Shown here in pieces: positions 48,601 to 60,076 of a stretch of DNA of 64,000 bases; position 1 is the stretch's first letter, and every line of letters starts with the position of its first letter. Origin of the DNA: Poronia punctata (lineage: Eukaryota; Ascomycota; Sordariomycetes; Xylariales; Xylariaceae). The stretch is taken from assembly GCA_022579005.1 (NCBI GenBank), contig MU401502.1, positions 124,001-188,000 of the forward strand. The letters run 5' to 3'. The notes below the pieces were generated by a model, which was not told where the DNA came from, ran no database searches, and was given only the letters and a program-made list of their open reading frames with translations. A program made the position numbers and the translations under genes.

Positions 48601-51597
48601 TTGGACGTCAAGTCGGGCGAGTTGAAACTGTTGCTGGGAGCATGGCGAGACCGGCTTCCAAACACGTGGGACGACATCACGGACTGGCAAGATCTCGTCA
48701 CGTGGCGACAACACATTTTCGGCTTAATCAATGCCACGTACCTACAGCTACTGCCTCAGGCAGGGCAGAATGCGAGTGGGGCGTCGTTCGCATACCGCGG
48801 GTATCACGAGACGGCCTGGATAATCAACAGATTCGCCCACGTTGCCCGGAAACATAACCTCCCCGAAGTGTGCATCAACCAGCTCAGCCGGATTTATACC
48901 CTTCCTAATATTGAGATCCAGGAGGCTTTCCTGAAGCTGAGGGAGCAGGCCCGTTGTCACTACGAGAATCCCGAGGAGCTCTCCAGCGGTCTGGACGTGA
49001 TCAATAATACCAATCTGAACTACTTCAATAACCAGCAAAAGGCCGAGTTCTACACGCTAAAGGGCATGTTCTTGGAGAGGCTCGGGCAACACAACGAGGC
49101 AGACGCAGCATACGGCACTGCTCTGTACTATGATATTGGCAAGCCTAAAGCGTGGGCTGAATGGGGATACTTTAACGACAGAAAGTTCAAGACTGACCCA
49201 TCCGATACCAACTCGGCGCGCCAGGCAGTCACTTCTTACCTGCAAGCCATTGGCAGCTACAAGAGTGGCAAGGCTCGGAAGCTGATTGCCCGCATACTCT
49301 GGCTTCTCAGTCTGGACGATTCCAACGGGACAATCGCCGCCGGCTTTGACGACTACAAGGGAGAGACTCCAGTCTGGTATTGGATCACTTTTATCCCGCA
49401 GCTGTTGACCGGCCTCGGCCACAAAGAAGCACCAAAGGTCCATGGCATTCTACTCAAGATCGCCAAAGCGTACCCGCAATCTCTCTATTTCCAACTCCGA
49501 ACCAATCGTGAAGACATGCTCATGATCAAGAAGAATCAGGAGAGTAAGGAGAGGTTCCGACAACGGGCCCAGTCGGCTGCTTCGGCCGCGAAGCCGAGTA
49601 GCTCCCCAGCCCAACCCAAGCAGGAAGCCAATCAAGCCAAGAATGAATCGTCATCGAGGCCGCAGACATCAAACGGAGATGGCGTTGTCCAACCCAAGAC
49701 GGAGCAGAGCGAAGGCAATGGAGTGACGGTGTCCACCCCTGCTGGAGCTGGAGCTGGAGCTGGAGCTGCTGGCCCTACCCCTGCCCCGACCCCCACTCCA
49801 GCACCTCAACCTACACCTACCGGCGAGCAGCCACAACAACAACAACAACAACAACAACAGGGCCCTGCAAAGGATGGTGCTCTTCCGGCGGCAGGGCATA
49901 AAAAGCCCCCGTGGGAGCTCACAGAGGAAATCATGTCTGTCCTCAAAACAGCATTTCCGCTTCTCGCCCTCTCGATGGAGACGATGGTGGATCAGATTCA
50001 AAAGTACTTCAAATGCCCGCCTGATGAAGATGCTTATCGGCTCATCGTTGCACTTCTGAATGACGGTCTGGCATATGTCAGTCGGATGCCCGTTTCGTAC
50101 GCAAAAGACGTGAAGCTCCCTACTGCCACCGAGACCAACATTACCCGGTTCGCCGAAACGATCCTCCCGGCCCATATCAAGAAGTCATTTGAAGCCGATT
50201 TTGTGACGGTGAAGCCGACAATGTATGAGTATATCCACAAGTTACGCAAGTGGCGCGATAAGTTTGAGGAGAAGCTAGACCGTAGGAGCCCGAGTGTCAG
50301 TCTCGAGGGTTTCTCCCGCCATCTCAGCGAGTTCCGCTATCTCAAGTTTGACGACGTCGAGGTGCCGGGCCAGTATTTGCAGCACAAGGACAAGAACCAA
50401 GACTTTATCCGAATCGACCGCTTCCTTCCCAATGTCGACCTCGTGAGGGCGATCGGTGTGTCTCACCGCCGACTCAAGATACGTGGCCACGACGGCAGCA
50501 TACATCCATTCGCCATACAGAATCCTGCCGCTCGCCATTGTCGGCGGGAAGAGAGAATCCTACAGCTATTCAGACAGCTGAACCAGACACTGGCCAAGAG
50601 GAAGGAGAGCCGTCGCCGTGACCTGCAGTTTACCGTACCACTAATGATTCCGTTGGCGCCTCACATCAGGATCGTACAGGAGGATACATCGTACATTACG
50701 CTGCAGGGCGTGTACGAGGATCATTGTCGCCGGAATGGAATGTTGAAGGATGAACCTGTTATGTTTACCATGGAGAAACTGAAGGGACTGATTGAGCCAA
50801 AGGGCACGGTAAGTCATTCCCGTCCGCCACGAGACAGGGTGGTGGTAGCAGCAGCAGCAGCAGCGGCAGCAGTTGTAGAGACAAAGGCAGTGACTAACGA
50901 GGGTGATCAGAAACAACCGGAGCAGACGGCAACGGCACGGCTCGAGGTCTTCACAGCTATCCAAGAGAAGTGGGTACCCCACTCAGTTGCTCTCGAGTAT
51001 TTCCAGAGCATCTTCCCCGAGTTCTCGGATTTCTGGCTTTTCCGACGACGGTTTTCGTACCAGCTGTCGGCATTGACTTTTATGACGTACATCCTCTACA
51101 TGACGGGCCGTTACCCGCACAAGATGAACATTGCGAGAGGATCGGGCAAGATCTGGGGATCTGAGCTGATGTCACTCATGGCACCGGGCAAGCCTTTCTT
51201 CCACAACCCGGAACCGGTCCCGTTCCGGCTCTCACCCAACCTACAGACACTCATGGGCCCGTTGGCGACGGAGGGCATCTTTAGCTGCTCCATCATGGCA
51301 ATCGCTCGATGCCTCACGGAGCCCGAGTTTGAGCTGGAACACGCGTTGACGCTCCTCGTGCGCGATGAGGTCATCTTCTGGTTCACCAGCAGCCATCGGG
51401 CGATTCATCTGAACGAGACACAGCTGCGTGAGACTGTGCAAACAAACTGCGACATGGTGGTCAAACGTGCGCTCAGCTTGGCACAGAGCCCCGTCGGTAA
51501 CCTTCCGGCCAACCAGACGGTCATCGATCTCATCGCCAGGGCCGTGAACCCGATGAACCTTGCACAGTGCGATGCATTATGGATGCCATATCTGTAG
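39623..51597 (+). CDS. TRA1: TRA1, SAGA/NuA4 PIKK-family pseudokinase subunit
   Basis: Tra1 (TRRAP orthologue) is the activator-binding scaffold of the SAGA and NuA4 histone acetyltransferase complexes in the nucleus. Exons: 39623-39677, 39800-39957, 40009-50808 and 50911-51597, about 3,899 residues. The first acceptor could instead be 39789, but only the one before 39800 keeps phase with the chosen donor. N-terminal motifs [17 protein letters not shown] and GPCIFQNTS are typical. Most of the protein is HEAT/FAT solenoid (FAT roughly 2600-3260), then a low-complexity linker with a nine-Gln run, a PI3K-like domain (from about 3550) and a C-terminal FATC ending CDALWMPYL. The kinase-like domain is inactive: the GDRHxxN catalytic loop reads GRYPHKMN and no DFG is present. 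The last intron (50809-50910) is 102 nt and stop-free, so a plain ORF reading wrongly retains it as 34 residues. Confidence 0.95.
45172..45207 (+). repeat. 9-bp in-frame tandem repeat within TRA1
   Basis: Four exact copies of CCTTCCAAC encode repeating Pro-Ser-Asn units (residues about 1793-1804), probably in a surface loop of the solenoid. The 9-bp unit keeps the frame whatever the copy number. Confidence 0.9.
49834..49860 (+). repeat. (CAA)n polyglutamine tract within TRA1
   Basis: Eight CAA codons and one CAG encode nine glutamines in the disordered linker between the FAT and kinase-like domains. Confidence 0.95.
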
Positions 51598-52371
51598 TGA
51601 ATATGTTTGTTTCTTCGCCATGGAAGTCTATTATTAGGTGTCGCAGCGCAATTATCATACTACTACGGGGATTATACATGCTAGGTGTTGGAGGAATATT
51701 GTGATTTATGTCATGGCCTTTTGTGAGGCTTTACGGGGCAACGGGAAGGCCAAAGCGGTTGAGGAAAACGGGAAAAAAAAAAAAGACAAGAAAAATAGTT
51801 GTATTTAACAATAAACAGCGCGGTGCACAGGACCAGGAGTCGGGAACGGACGGAATCGGAATCGGAAACAGAGCGGGATGGACAGAGCTGTTCAACCTAA
51901 TAAAATGTCAACAGGCCATGTTGGACGACATGGTTCTGTTAGTAATTAGCAATAGATGCTATTAATGTTGGTATAATGTATTATTCTACGCAGACGTTTG
52001 GCTATAAGTGAATGCACCAACCTTGTTTCCCCTTTGATATATCATATTCTTCTCGGGTAAAGGTAGAGCAACCATCATCCTACATACTCGTAAACCATGC
52101 TGTGTTCGAACAACTTGACCTACCCTGAAAGGGAAGGTGGTGACTAATCATCAAGATCCCTCCGTCGCTTGGCTTATCTAGGTTCTAATTACTTGGATTT
52201 AGTAGGGATTTTAGAAGAAGGAAGGAATACTTGTACGTGTATATAATCTAGACAAGACTAGGTTAGGTTAGGATAATGAATTATATATATATCTATATAT
52301 CACCATTACGGTAGCTGATTCCCGTTCTTTCTTAATGTCTGGTGTACAACCCTGTTTAAGACTTTATCAAC
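51598..52371. other. intergenic region between TRA1 and amidase
   Basis: Head-to-tail spacer of 774 bp. It has a poly-A tract (about 51773-51784), two GGTTA-type units (about 52261-52270) and a TA-rich stretch (about 52281-52300), the last within 100 bp of the amidase start. No gene was seen. Confidence 0.5.
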
Positions 52372-55175
52372 ATGAAGTTATCACTCCTATATACCACCAT
52401 CATCCTCTCCATCACATTCACATTTACATCCTCATGCCAAGCCAGTAGTACCTCGTGGGAAGAAACAGCGCGGTTGAAAACCCAGAGGACGAATTCAAAG
52501 ATTCCTTCGAAATGGATCCTTGATGAAGAGGTTGTTGTACGGGCGAGAGAACAGCAGAGGATTACGGGGAGGGATATTGATGGGTTTTTGAGGACGCTTG
52601 GAGATGGGGATTTGAGTTTGGGAGTGGATGTGGATGTGGACAGGGATGGGGATGTGGAGATGGAAATGGAAATGGAAATGACGGCGGAGAAAGCGGTGAG
52701 CATAACGAATATGGATGTAAAGGATATTCTGAAGGATCTTGAAAAGGGGGTTCTGAGGTCGACGGAGGTTGTGCTGGCTTTTTGTGTTAGGGGGGCCGTC
52801 ATCCATCAGGTTGTGAGTCTCATTTTTTTCCCGTTGCCCCTTTTTCTTTTCATTTTTCGTTACTTTTTGGGAGAGGGTGGTTTCTTTTGCTAATAGAGGT
52901 CAAATGATAAATAAAGCACCCCGTCTTCTTAGACATTGCTTTCGTTGAAGCTATACAGGAAGCAGCAGCAGCGCAAGAGGCCAAAGAAGAACGGGGACCA
53001 CTATACGGTCTTCCGTTTACTGTCAAGGATGTTTTTCATGCAAAGGGTATGGAGACTTCGGGGAGTTTGGTGGGGTGGTTTAATTCGACGGATATTAACA
53101 CAAATAGGGGGAAGAGGAGTGTTAATGGGTTTTATGATTTTCATGCTGGTGATGGGTTTGAGATGAATCGGATGGAGGGGGATAGTGAGGTTGTTAAGAG
53201 GGTTAGGGATGCTGGGGGGATTGTTATTGGGAAGGTGAGTGAGTCCGAGTCTGATATAGGTTGAGTGGTGGTGGTTTGGGGTTGTTGATTGACTGACAGA
53301 TTTGTTTAGACTACTGTTATGCAATCTACTTGGGTAAGAAAAAGAAGCGGAAAAACTGAGGGCTGGAATGGACTGACATATATGGCATGATTCAGGCTGC
53401 CGACACGAATAATAACATTCTCGGCGAACTGACGAATCCTTGGAATAAGAAGTTGACTCCAGGCGGATCGACGGGGGGTAAGATAGGATGAAATTCATCC
53501 CCCCCTTCTTCTAACAGCGCTGACCTGTCTTAGGTGAAGGCGTGTTACAAGCTCTACGCGGTGCTGCCTTTGGGATAGGGGAAGACAGCGGTGAGTAACC
53601 CAACCTTACCTACCTATAAAAAAGAATCCCGAGTGACTTAACATCACAATATATAGGTGGCTCTGTCTCGATGCCGTCGAGCTTCAACGGTATATACTCC
53701 CTAAAACCCTCATCCGGATATTCCATCTCGACACTTTCAAATGGGATTAGGGTCTTGGAGCCGAGGGAAGGTCGCTTGACGATGGAAGGTGCTGTTAACT
53801 TTGTACGTTTTTGATAAAGGTAACTTGGGAGTTTGGCTGTTTTCTGATGTTTGTTTATTATAGGGCACTCGGATCGAAGCGATTGAGATCACAGCACCTG
53901 GAATTATGACGGCGTCTTTTTCGGCTTTGAAAGAGGTTTATAAGTCGACTACTGCTGGAGAGACGACTGAACCTTTGAGGTCGTTGAATATTGCGGTTCT
54001 TGATGATGGTAGATCTGTCTCTTTTACACACTCTCTCTCGATCCTCTTCTATTCCAGGGACACAGAGAAAAGAAAAGAGCTGACGTTTCTTTCAGATGGT
54101 GCGATAACACCCCACCCCCCTATTCAAAGGGTCTTCAAACAAGCCAAGGACAAACTACTAGAGAATGGCGTAAGTCCCTCTCCTCCCCCCCCCTCCCTTC
54201 CTGTATAAAAGATTAATCATCTTTCTTTTCAAGGCCACAACGACATTTAAATGGCAAGGAACCCCATCATCCAACGTATCCAGTATCCAGGTAAGAACGC
54301 GATACTTACCTAACAAATCATGACTTCCCCCCTAATCCTCCTAATCAAATAAAAAAGGGAACCCTAGCCCGAAACGACGACTGCATAGACGTCTTCCACT
54401 ACCGCGAAATCTCCGGCGAGCCCTTTGTCAAAGAACTAATCGATACCGGGTTCCAAGACCTCTTACCCGACGGACCGGGAGGATGGGATGCGGATCGACA
54501 GAGACAATTGGATGAGGCGGTTGAGTTGAGGGATCGGTATAGGATGGAATATGAGAGGATATTTGATGGTTTGTTTTCTTCTTCTCTTCTTCTTTTTCTT
54601 CTTGCTTTTGGAGGAGATCTTGAATTAAGTTTTAACGATTGATTGCAAACAGAGAATAATGCTCATGCCCTCATCATGCCCGTCACTGCTTCTACGGCTT
54701 GGAAGGTCGGAGATGGCGTTAATGGACAATGTGAGTTTTACCTTTTATCCCCACATACATAACATGACATAAGGAGGGGTTTTAATAAAAGAAATTTGAA
54801 TACATAGCATACACAACATATGCCAATGTCCTCAATGTTCCAGTCATTACTATCCCGGCTGGTTTCGTCTCGCGAGATGTAGATGTGATGCCGGAGGATT
54901 TTCAAGGGTTTAGTGACGTTGATGTTGAGCATATGGCGAGGTGTAAGTTTTTCTTTTGGCCTTTTCTATCCATCTACCTTTCTTGTGAGTGGGTGGGAAT
55001 CGGATGAATGAATTAATGAATGGATGTTGACGTTGATTAAAAAATAGATGCCCCTGATGAAGTCGACGGAATGCCTGTTTCTGTCATGATTCTAGGTAGG
55101 AAAGATGGGGAATATGATCTTCTTGCTGTTGCTGAATTTATTGTTGAGGCGTTGGCGGAGGAGGAGGAGGAATAA
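52372..55175 (+). CDS. amidase-signature family hydrolase with N-terminal signal sequence
   Basis: Thirteen exons fit: 52372-52812, 52917-53234, 53310-53333, 53396-53477, 53534-53590, 53657-53802, 53864-54008, 54096-54169, 54234-54290, 54358-54568, 54653-54730, 54808-54942 and 55048-55175, about 631 residues. The acetamidase-like start SWEETARLKTQR..IPSKWIL is preceded by a hydrophobic leader (MKLSLLYTTIILSITFTFTSSCQA). The amidase triad is present: Lys184 (GLPFTVKDV), cis-Ser286 (GGSTGG) and nucleophile Ser310 (EDSGGSVSMPS); the 24-residue Ser-Ser spacing matches the family. These enzymes hydrolyse small amides. Odd: a low-complexity insert of Asp-Val and Glu-Met repeats (about 84-104), and about 25 extra residues between Lys and cis-Ser. 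The exon 2 acceptor (52916) is the least certain join; it was chosen for phase and alignment length. Confidence 0.85.
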
Positions 55176-56879
55176 TTGTTGGCAGTTTAGGAAAGAGCAT
55201 GGTACAAAATCTAGTCTACTATATTGAGGCTATATTCGTCCCCGTACTCACTTGATAAAATAAAACATGGTGAGGCGCTACTTGAGGAAGCAGTACGATG
55301 ATAAATAGTAATGATGATTGTAAACGGTTATGAGGCTTCATCATAGAAATTCCAAAATGAAATTTGTTTATTGAAGACTTCTCTACAAACTAACTATAGC
55401 CGAAGATAATGCGGGGGATAAATAAAGGGGGGTTTAGCTTTTTACCTCCGAGTCTCCGACCCCTGACCTACCTAGGAGGAAATGCGAAAATATCGAAATT
55501 GCACATTGGCAAACAACCTATTGTACAATCCTTGATCGCGATTTAATCTCTCAAGTATATCAGCAATATTTCAGTCTTACCCTTTCCTTTGCCAGGTAGG
55601 AATTAGTAGGTCAGGTTATGACAAATCTTTTATTTTTCTTCATACGCAAGAGTGACCCCCCCACCCCCCAACGAACCGGGGATCTGGTTCACCTCGGTAA
55701 TGCAACAATATAATAGGTATATCCTTATCCCTGCCGCATAAGAAAAAGATAACGTGAGCACGCACGCGGCTCTACTCGTAAAGGATGGCGCGGCAAGCGC
55801 TTTTTTAATAAGCTGTTCTCAACGCAGCAGATAATTACATGTACTGAAATAACTAATCTAGGACAACCCCTCATATTGATGGCTGTTGTTTCCTCTAGCT
55901 TCTCAGCTTTATTAGATCTGCATGTTCGCCATAGGTACTGGTAAAAGATTCCACGCTACCGGGAACGCCAACCCTAGCTTGCAGAATCTAGCTCCGGGAC
56001 AAGTAGTTAAAGTAGGTAGGTACCTGGAATGAGCCGGCAGATGTTTCCTTGTATCACGGCATAGAAACTCCAATGATATCCAGCGGTTTGCTCACGAGTA
56101 TAAAGCCTCAGCCCTTCCAATTCCCTTAGCCCCCCGGCATAGCCGGACGGAGCTAGGCACTTATTATATTAAGTACCTAGTGTAGCTACTTACTCGTTTC
56201 TGACTTACTTGGGGAGACTGGACATTGTTTTCCTTTTCCTATGTCAGACCATCGTACAACGAAAGTAATGCTGCCAGATCCGACTATATCAAATCCGAGC
56301 CCTCGGTTCTAAAAAAAGGCTTTATACCCCATGTTCTTACCATGAAATAAATATTATTCGAGAGGCAAGTAAAGCGAAAAGAGTTATGGCGCCAAGGGCT
56401 AACTAAACTAACCTAGCCTTTCGACTACGGGTGATTATGGAGCCCGTTGTTTTTTATTTTAAAGTTGAAGCGCCCTTTGCGCCGGTTTATTGTGTTGTAG
56501 TGAACTTAAAGACTAACCTTGGACTAAAAGCATGTTTATCATCGAGGATAGATGCAAAGGAAGAAGGAAAGATAGGAAAGGAAAGAAAGAGAACTACACC
56601 TTGAAACACATCCGCCTGTCCGTAAACGACACAGTGGTCCTTCCTGGAAAAATATAAGAAAAAGAACCTGTCCCCGTTCCCGGATACCATTCTCTCGGTT
56701 TATGACTTGCTTCGAAATCGAAAATAGTTCGAAATACTAGCTCGTACTCTTTGTCACTTACACATAGGTGGAAGAATATTAAACTTACTTGAATTTTTAG
56801 TCGTCGCATGCCTTACTTCCATCCATCATCATAAACTTATATATAAATACCGCCGCACAACAAGCAACATCCACCAACT
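55176..56879. other. intergenic region between amidase and SET protein
   Basis: No supported gene was found in 1.7 kb. Short minus-strand frames near 56487-56809 are motif-free. TATATATAAATA at 56838-56849 sits about 35 bp before the SET start codon and may be its TATA box or part of its 5' UTR. Confidence 0.5.
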
Positions 56880-57449
56880 ATGACGGCATCAAACCCCAGC
56901 CAGAGCCAAGAGATAGAGCTCCTCCCCGCATGGGTGAACCCGGATCTCGACAGACTCATGGTCGTGCGCAAAGGCACAGGCGACTTCAGTTCGTGGGCTG
57001 AATCCCTCGTCGACCTACCAGCGGGAGCTCTCTTCGCCCGCATCACAGGCGTGACGCCAAAGTACGGAAACAACAGCGATTTAGAGTCGAGGGAGAAGGA
57101 GCGCACATATTCGTCCCTACAAGTAAGCCGGAACTTGTCCATCGAGCTCAACTCCGATCTCCTGTACATGAATCACAGCTGCGAGCCTAGCTTGGAGATC
57201 GACACGGCGCGCATGGAGGTACGCGTCGCTGCTGGTCGCGGTTTGCGCAAAGGTGACGCTCTCACTTTCTTCTACCCGAGTACGGAGGCTGCTATGGCGC
57301 AGCCTTTCGATTGCAGGTGCGGTAGTAAGAAGTGTCTTGGTCGTGTGCGTGGCGCTTCCGAGCTACCGAAGGAGGGCTTGGAGGGGTATTATTTGAATGA
57401 CTATATCAGGGAGTTACTGGCAGAGAAGAACGGGACGGCCAAGGTGTAG
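56880..57449 (+). CDS. small SET-domain protein
   Basis: A single exon encodes 189 residues. The catalytic-core motif NHSCEPSLE (the family's NHSCxPN-like, S-adenosylmethionine-contacting motif), the aromatic LTFFYPSTE, and a post-SET-like zinc motif (CRCGSKKCLG) are clear. The N-terminal half (about 30-80, with LPAGALFARITG) matches the start of a SET fold. There is no pre-SET domain, chromodomain or other targeting domain. Proteins of this short type are common in filamentous fungi; whether they methylate histones, other proteins or nothing is not established. It stands alone, head-to-tail with its neighbours. Confidence 0.85.
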   Translation: MTASNPSQSQEIELLPAWVNPDLDRLMVVRKGTGDFSSWAESLVDLPAGALFARITGVTPKYGNNSDLESREKERTYSSLQVSRNLSIELNSDLLYMNHSCEPSLEIDTARMEVRVAAGRGLRKGDALTFFYPSTEAAMAQPFDCRCGSKKCLGRVRGASELPKEGLEGYYLNDYIRELLAEKNGTAKV

Positions 57450-58470
57450 CTCGGTTATGTATTGCCTTGACCTTTACCTTGTACCATACCGAGAGAGAAA
57501 AGAGAGAGAAATAAAGGGTGGTAAAGACATAAGCCTGCCCCAGAGATGTGCGAATATCCGCGCAGGGGACTGACCTCTTAACACCAATCTTGAACTGTTC
57601 CAAAACTGCCATATTGTCTACAGCTGCATCATCGGTCGCAAGAGATACGTCCGGGTAGTGGTGACGGGGCCTCGCTTCGTTCCGCCTTTGGAGAACCAAA
57701 TAATCTCCAGACGAGTCTGCTTTCCATGAAAGGCAAAACCCCTTCCACTTGAGTATCTTGTCGGACGGCATCAATATAATCGGTATTCAGCACCTATTCC
57801 ACATCTATTTTTCTATCGAGACCGAACCCGTCAACGGACAAGCAAGTACTCTCCGATCAGTCACACGACCAGGATCCAAAGAAACTACCTTCGGGGCAGA
57901 AAATCAACGTGGCCAAGACACGATGGGATTTGACCGACAGGAGCGGTGCATCGTTTCGTCTGTCGACTAATACACGGCGTGTTGTAGATGCAGAAAACCC
58001 ATGGGCTGTCGTAAGTAAGGGTTGGAACTTGCAGAATGTATCGAATTGATTAATAGGCGGCACCTGCCATAAAAAAAGACGAGTGAACTTGCTAGGTCAC
58101 CATAATCTCCTATTTTTTTTTCTTTCGTCCTCGTGTGAAGTTGCGAGCCCGCGATGGGAAAGCACGGCCTAGGTGTCTTGTAGCTGTATTATCAGCGGTG
58201 AACTCGTCCTAGGATATGCCGTCATCGCCGATAGGACCTCAATTCCTCAAGAATAAAATAAGCGGGGCCGCCCTTCCGATATGGATATGGACAATTGGAT
58301 TATCGCGCGCATCTCTTTCTCTTTAACCTAACGTTAGCACTTTTTTCCTTCCTACTCTAATAACAACCTTTTATTTTCTTAATTACAAACGATAGACTAT
58401 AGATCGATTGATTGTTTTGTTTCAAGCCAGCCAACCGAAACGAGCACATTAATAAAGAAAGAAAGAAAGA
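57450..58470. other. intergenic region between SET protein and ABHD11-like gene
   Basis: One-kilobase spacer. The minus-strand frame at 57406-57774 overlaps the SET 3' end and is motif-free. The part at about 58300-58400 is T-rich and then AT-rich, as expected for a fungal promoter or 5' UTR. A GAAA repeat lies just before the ABHD11-like start. Confidence 0.5.
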
Positions 58471-59692
58471 ATGGTCCAGCGCATCATACGAGTTCTGCCC
58501 CTCCGAACGATACGGGCCTATTCATCCACAAGTACAAGAAGTAATAATAATAGAGTCCAATTGGTATTCGATCACCATGCGCCCCCGAATGCCGAGACCA
58601 GCCGACATCGACAAGATGCGCCTATAATATTCATGCACGGCTTGTTCGGGTCCAAGAAGAATAATCGCAGTGTGAGCAAGTGAGTCGGGTCGGGTTCAGT
58701 TCAAGGGAAAGACAAGAAAGAAATATCGCTGATGGGGTTATTTTTCGACTATAGGGTTCTGGCAAGGGACCTCAAAAGACATGTTTACGCAATCGTAAGC
58801 GCTCTCTTTCTTTGGTTTCTATGCTTGGCTTGGAATTCTAACATGGGGAATTTCCCCTTGATTAGGACTTGCGCAACCATGGCGACTCGCCGCATGCGCC
58901 TCGCCACGATTATGTCGCCATGGCCGATGACGTCGCGGGCTTCATCAGCGAGCACGGGCTCAAGGAACCGACCCTAATAGGACACTCGATGTAAGCCTTT
59001 TCGCCGCCGTCCGTCCGTCCGTCCTAGAAACTTCTTGTCCGATCATAACACAAAAGTCCACTAACGCCGCCCTCTCGCCTCTCTTCAGGGGCGCAAAGAC
59101 AGCCATGACACTAGCGCTAGACCAACCATCTCTCATCTCGGACATCGTCTCTGTAGACAATGCGCCCATAGACGCCCAACTAGGCCGGAGTTTCGCGACG
59201 TACGTCCGCGGGATGCGAAAGATAGAAGAGGCCCGGGCGACGCGTCAGGCCGAGGCCGACGAAATCCTAGCCTCTTACGAGCCCGACCTCCCGATCCGGC
59301 AATTCCTTCTCGGAAACATGACACGAGTACCCGACGAGAATGACAGCAAGAAGAACGTGCTCAAGTTCAGGATCCCCCTCGACACATTGGGCAAGAGCCT
59401 CGACCATTTGGGCGACTTCCCGTTCCGTGACCCGGACCAGAACCGCTTCGAGAAGCCGGCCCTCTTCGTTCGCGGGTCCAAGAGCACATATGTTCCCGAC
59501 GAGGCCATCCCCATTATTGGTCGCTTCTTCCCGCGCTTCTCGCTAGTCGACGTCGATGCGGGTCACTGGCTGATTTCCGAGAAACCGTCCGACTTTTTGA
59601 AAGGTGAGTATATCCTCTTTAAGATCGGGTCAGCTAGGAATACTGACTCGCTGTTTCTAGCCGTTGTCGAATTCCTCACCCCAAAAGAATAG
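58471..59692 (+). CDS. ABHD11/Imo32-like mitochondrial alpha/beta-hydrolase
   Basis: Five exons (58471-58679, 58755-58794, 58866-58990, 59089-59603, 59661-59692) give 306 residues. The N-terminus is Arg-rich and acid-free (MVQRIIRVLPLRTIRAYSS), a likely mitochondrial presequence. The alpha/beta-hydrolase fold shows the oxyanion motif IIFMHGLFGSKKN, the strand DLRNHGDSPHAP, the nucleophile elbow GHSMGA split by an intron, the VDNAPID segment, and the catalytic His in DAGHWLISEKP. This matches human ABHD11 and yeast Imo32. Human ABHD11 has been linked to 2-oxoglutarate dehydrogenase lipoylation; that role is not shown here. All four introns are GT..AG and restore the frame. Confidence 0.92.
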
Positions 59693-60076
59693 AGAAAAAC
59701 AAGACAAGACAATACAGTAAAGCGACATTTATATAAACAGGGCTCGTAAATAGAATTTATCATATATAGCGATTAGGAGGCAGGGATATCACCTAACCTG
59801 GTATAGAGGGTAATGTACAAAAGCATACGCGCCATGAAAGAAAGACAGACAAGTCTATATAGGGAGGCGCCCGGCGTTTCATTTTCCATAGTCGACCATC
59901 CAATCTATTACCCATAGACATCTATCCGAGAAAAGACTACACAAGACATAGACTTGGTTGCAAATATAAAAGGAAAAGAGGGACAAGGTGAGAATCAGGG
60001 GTTGAGGCAGGCGCAAGGGAAATAAAATAGTAGAAATATACCCGGGTATGAAGCAAATTCCGAAATCGAGTCGAGT
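59693..60076. other. convergent 3' spacer
   Basis: This 384-bp spacer lies between the 3' ends of the ABHD11-like gene (plus) and the Rab gene (minus). It probably consists mostly of the two 3' UTRs. No gene was seen. Confidence 0.5.
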
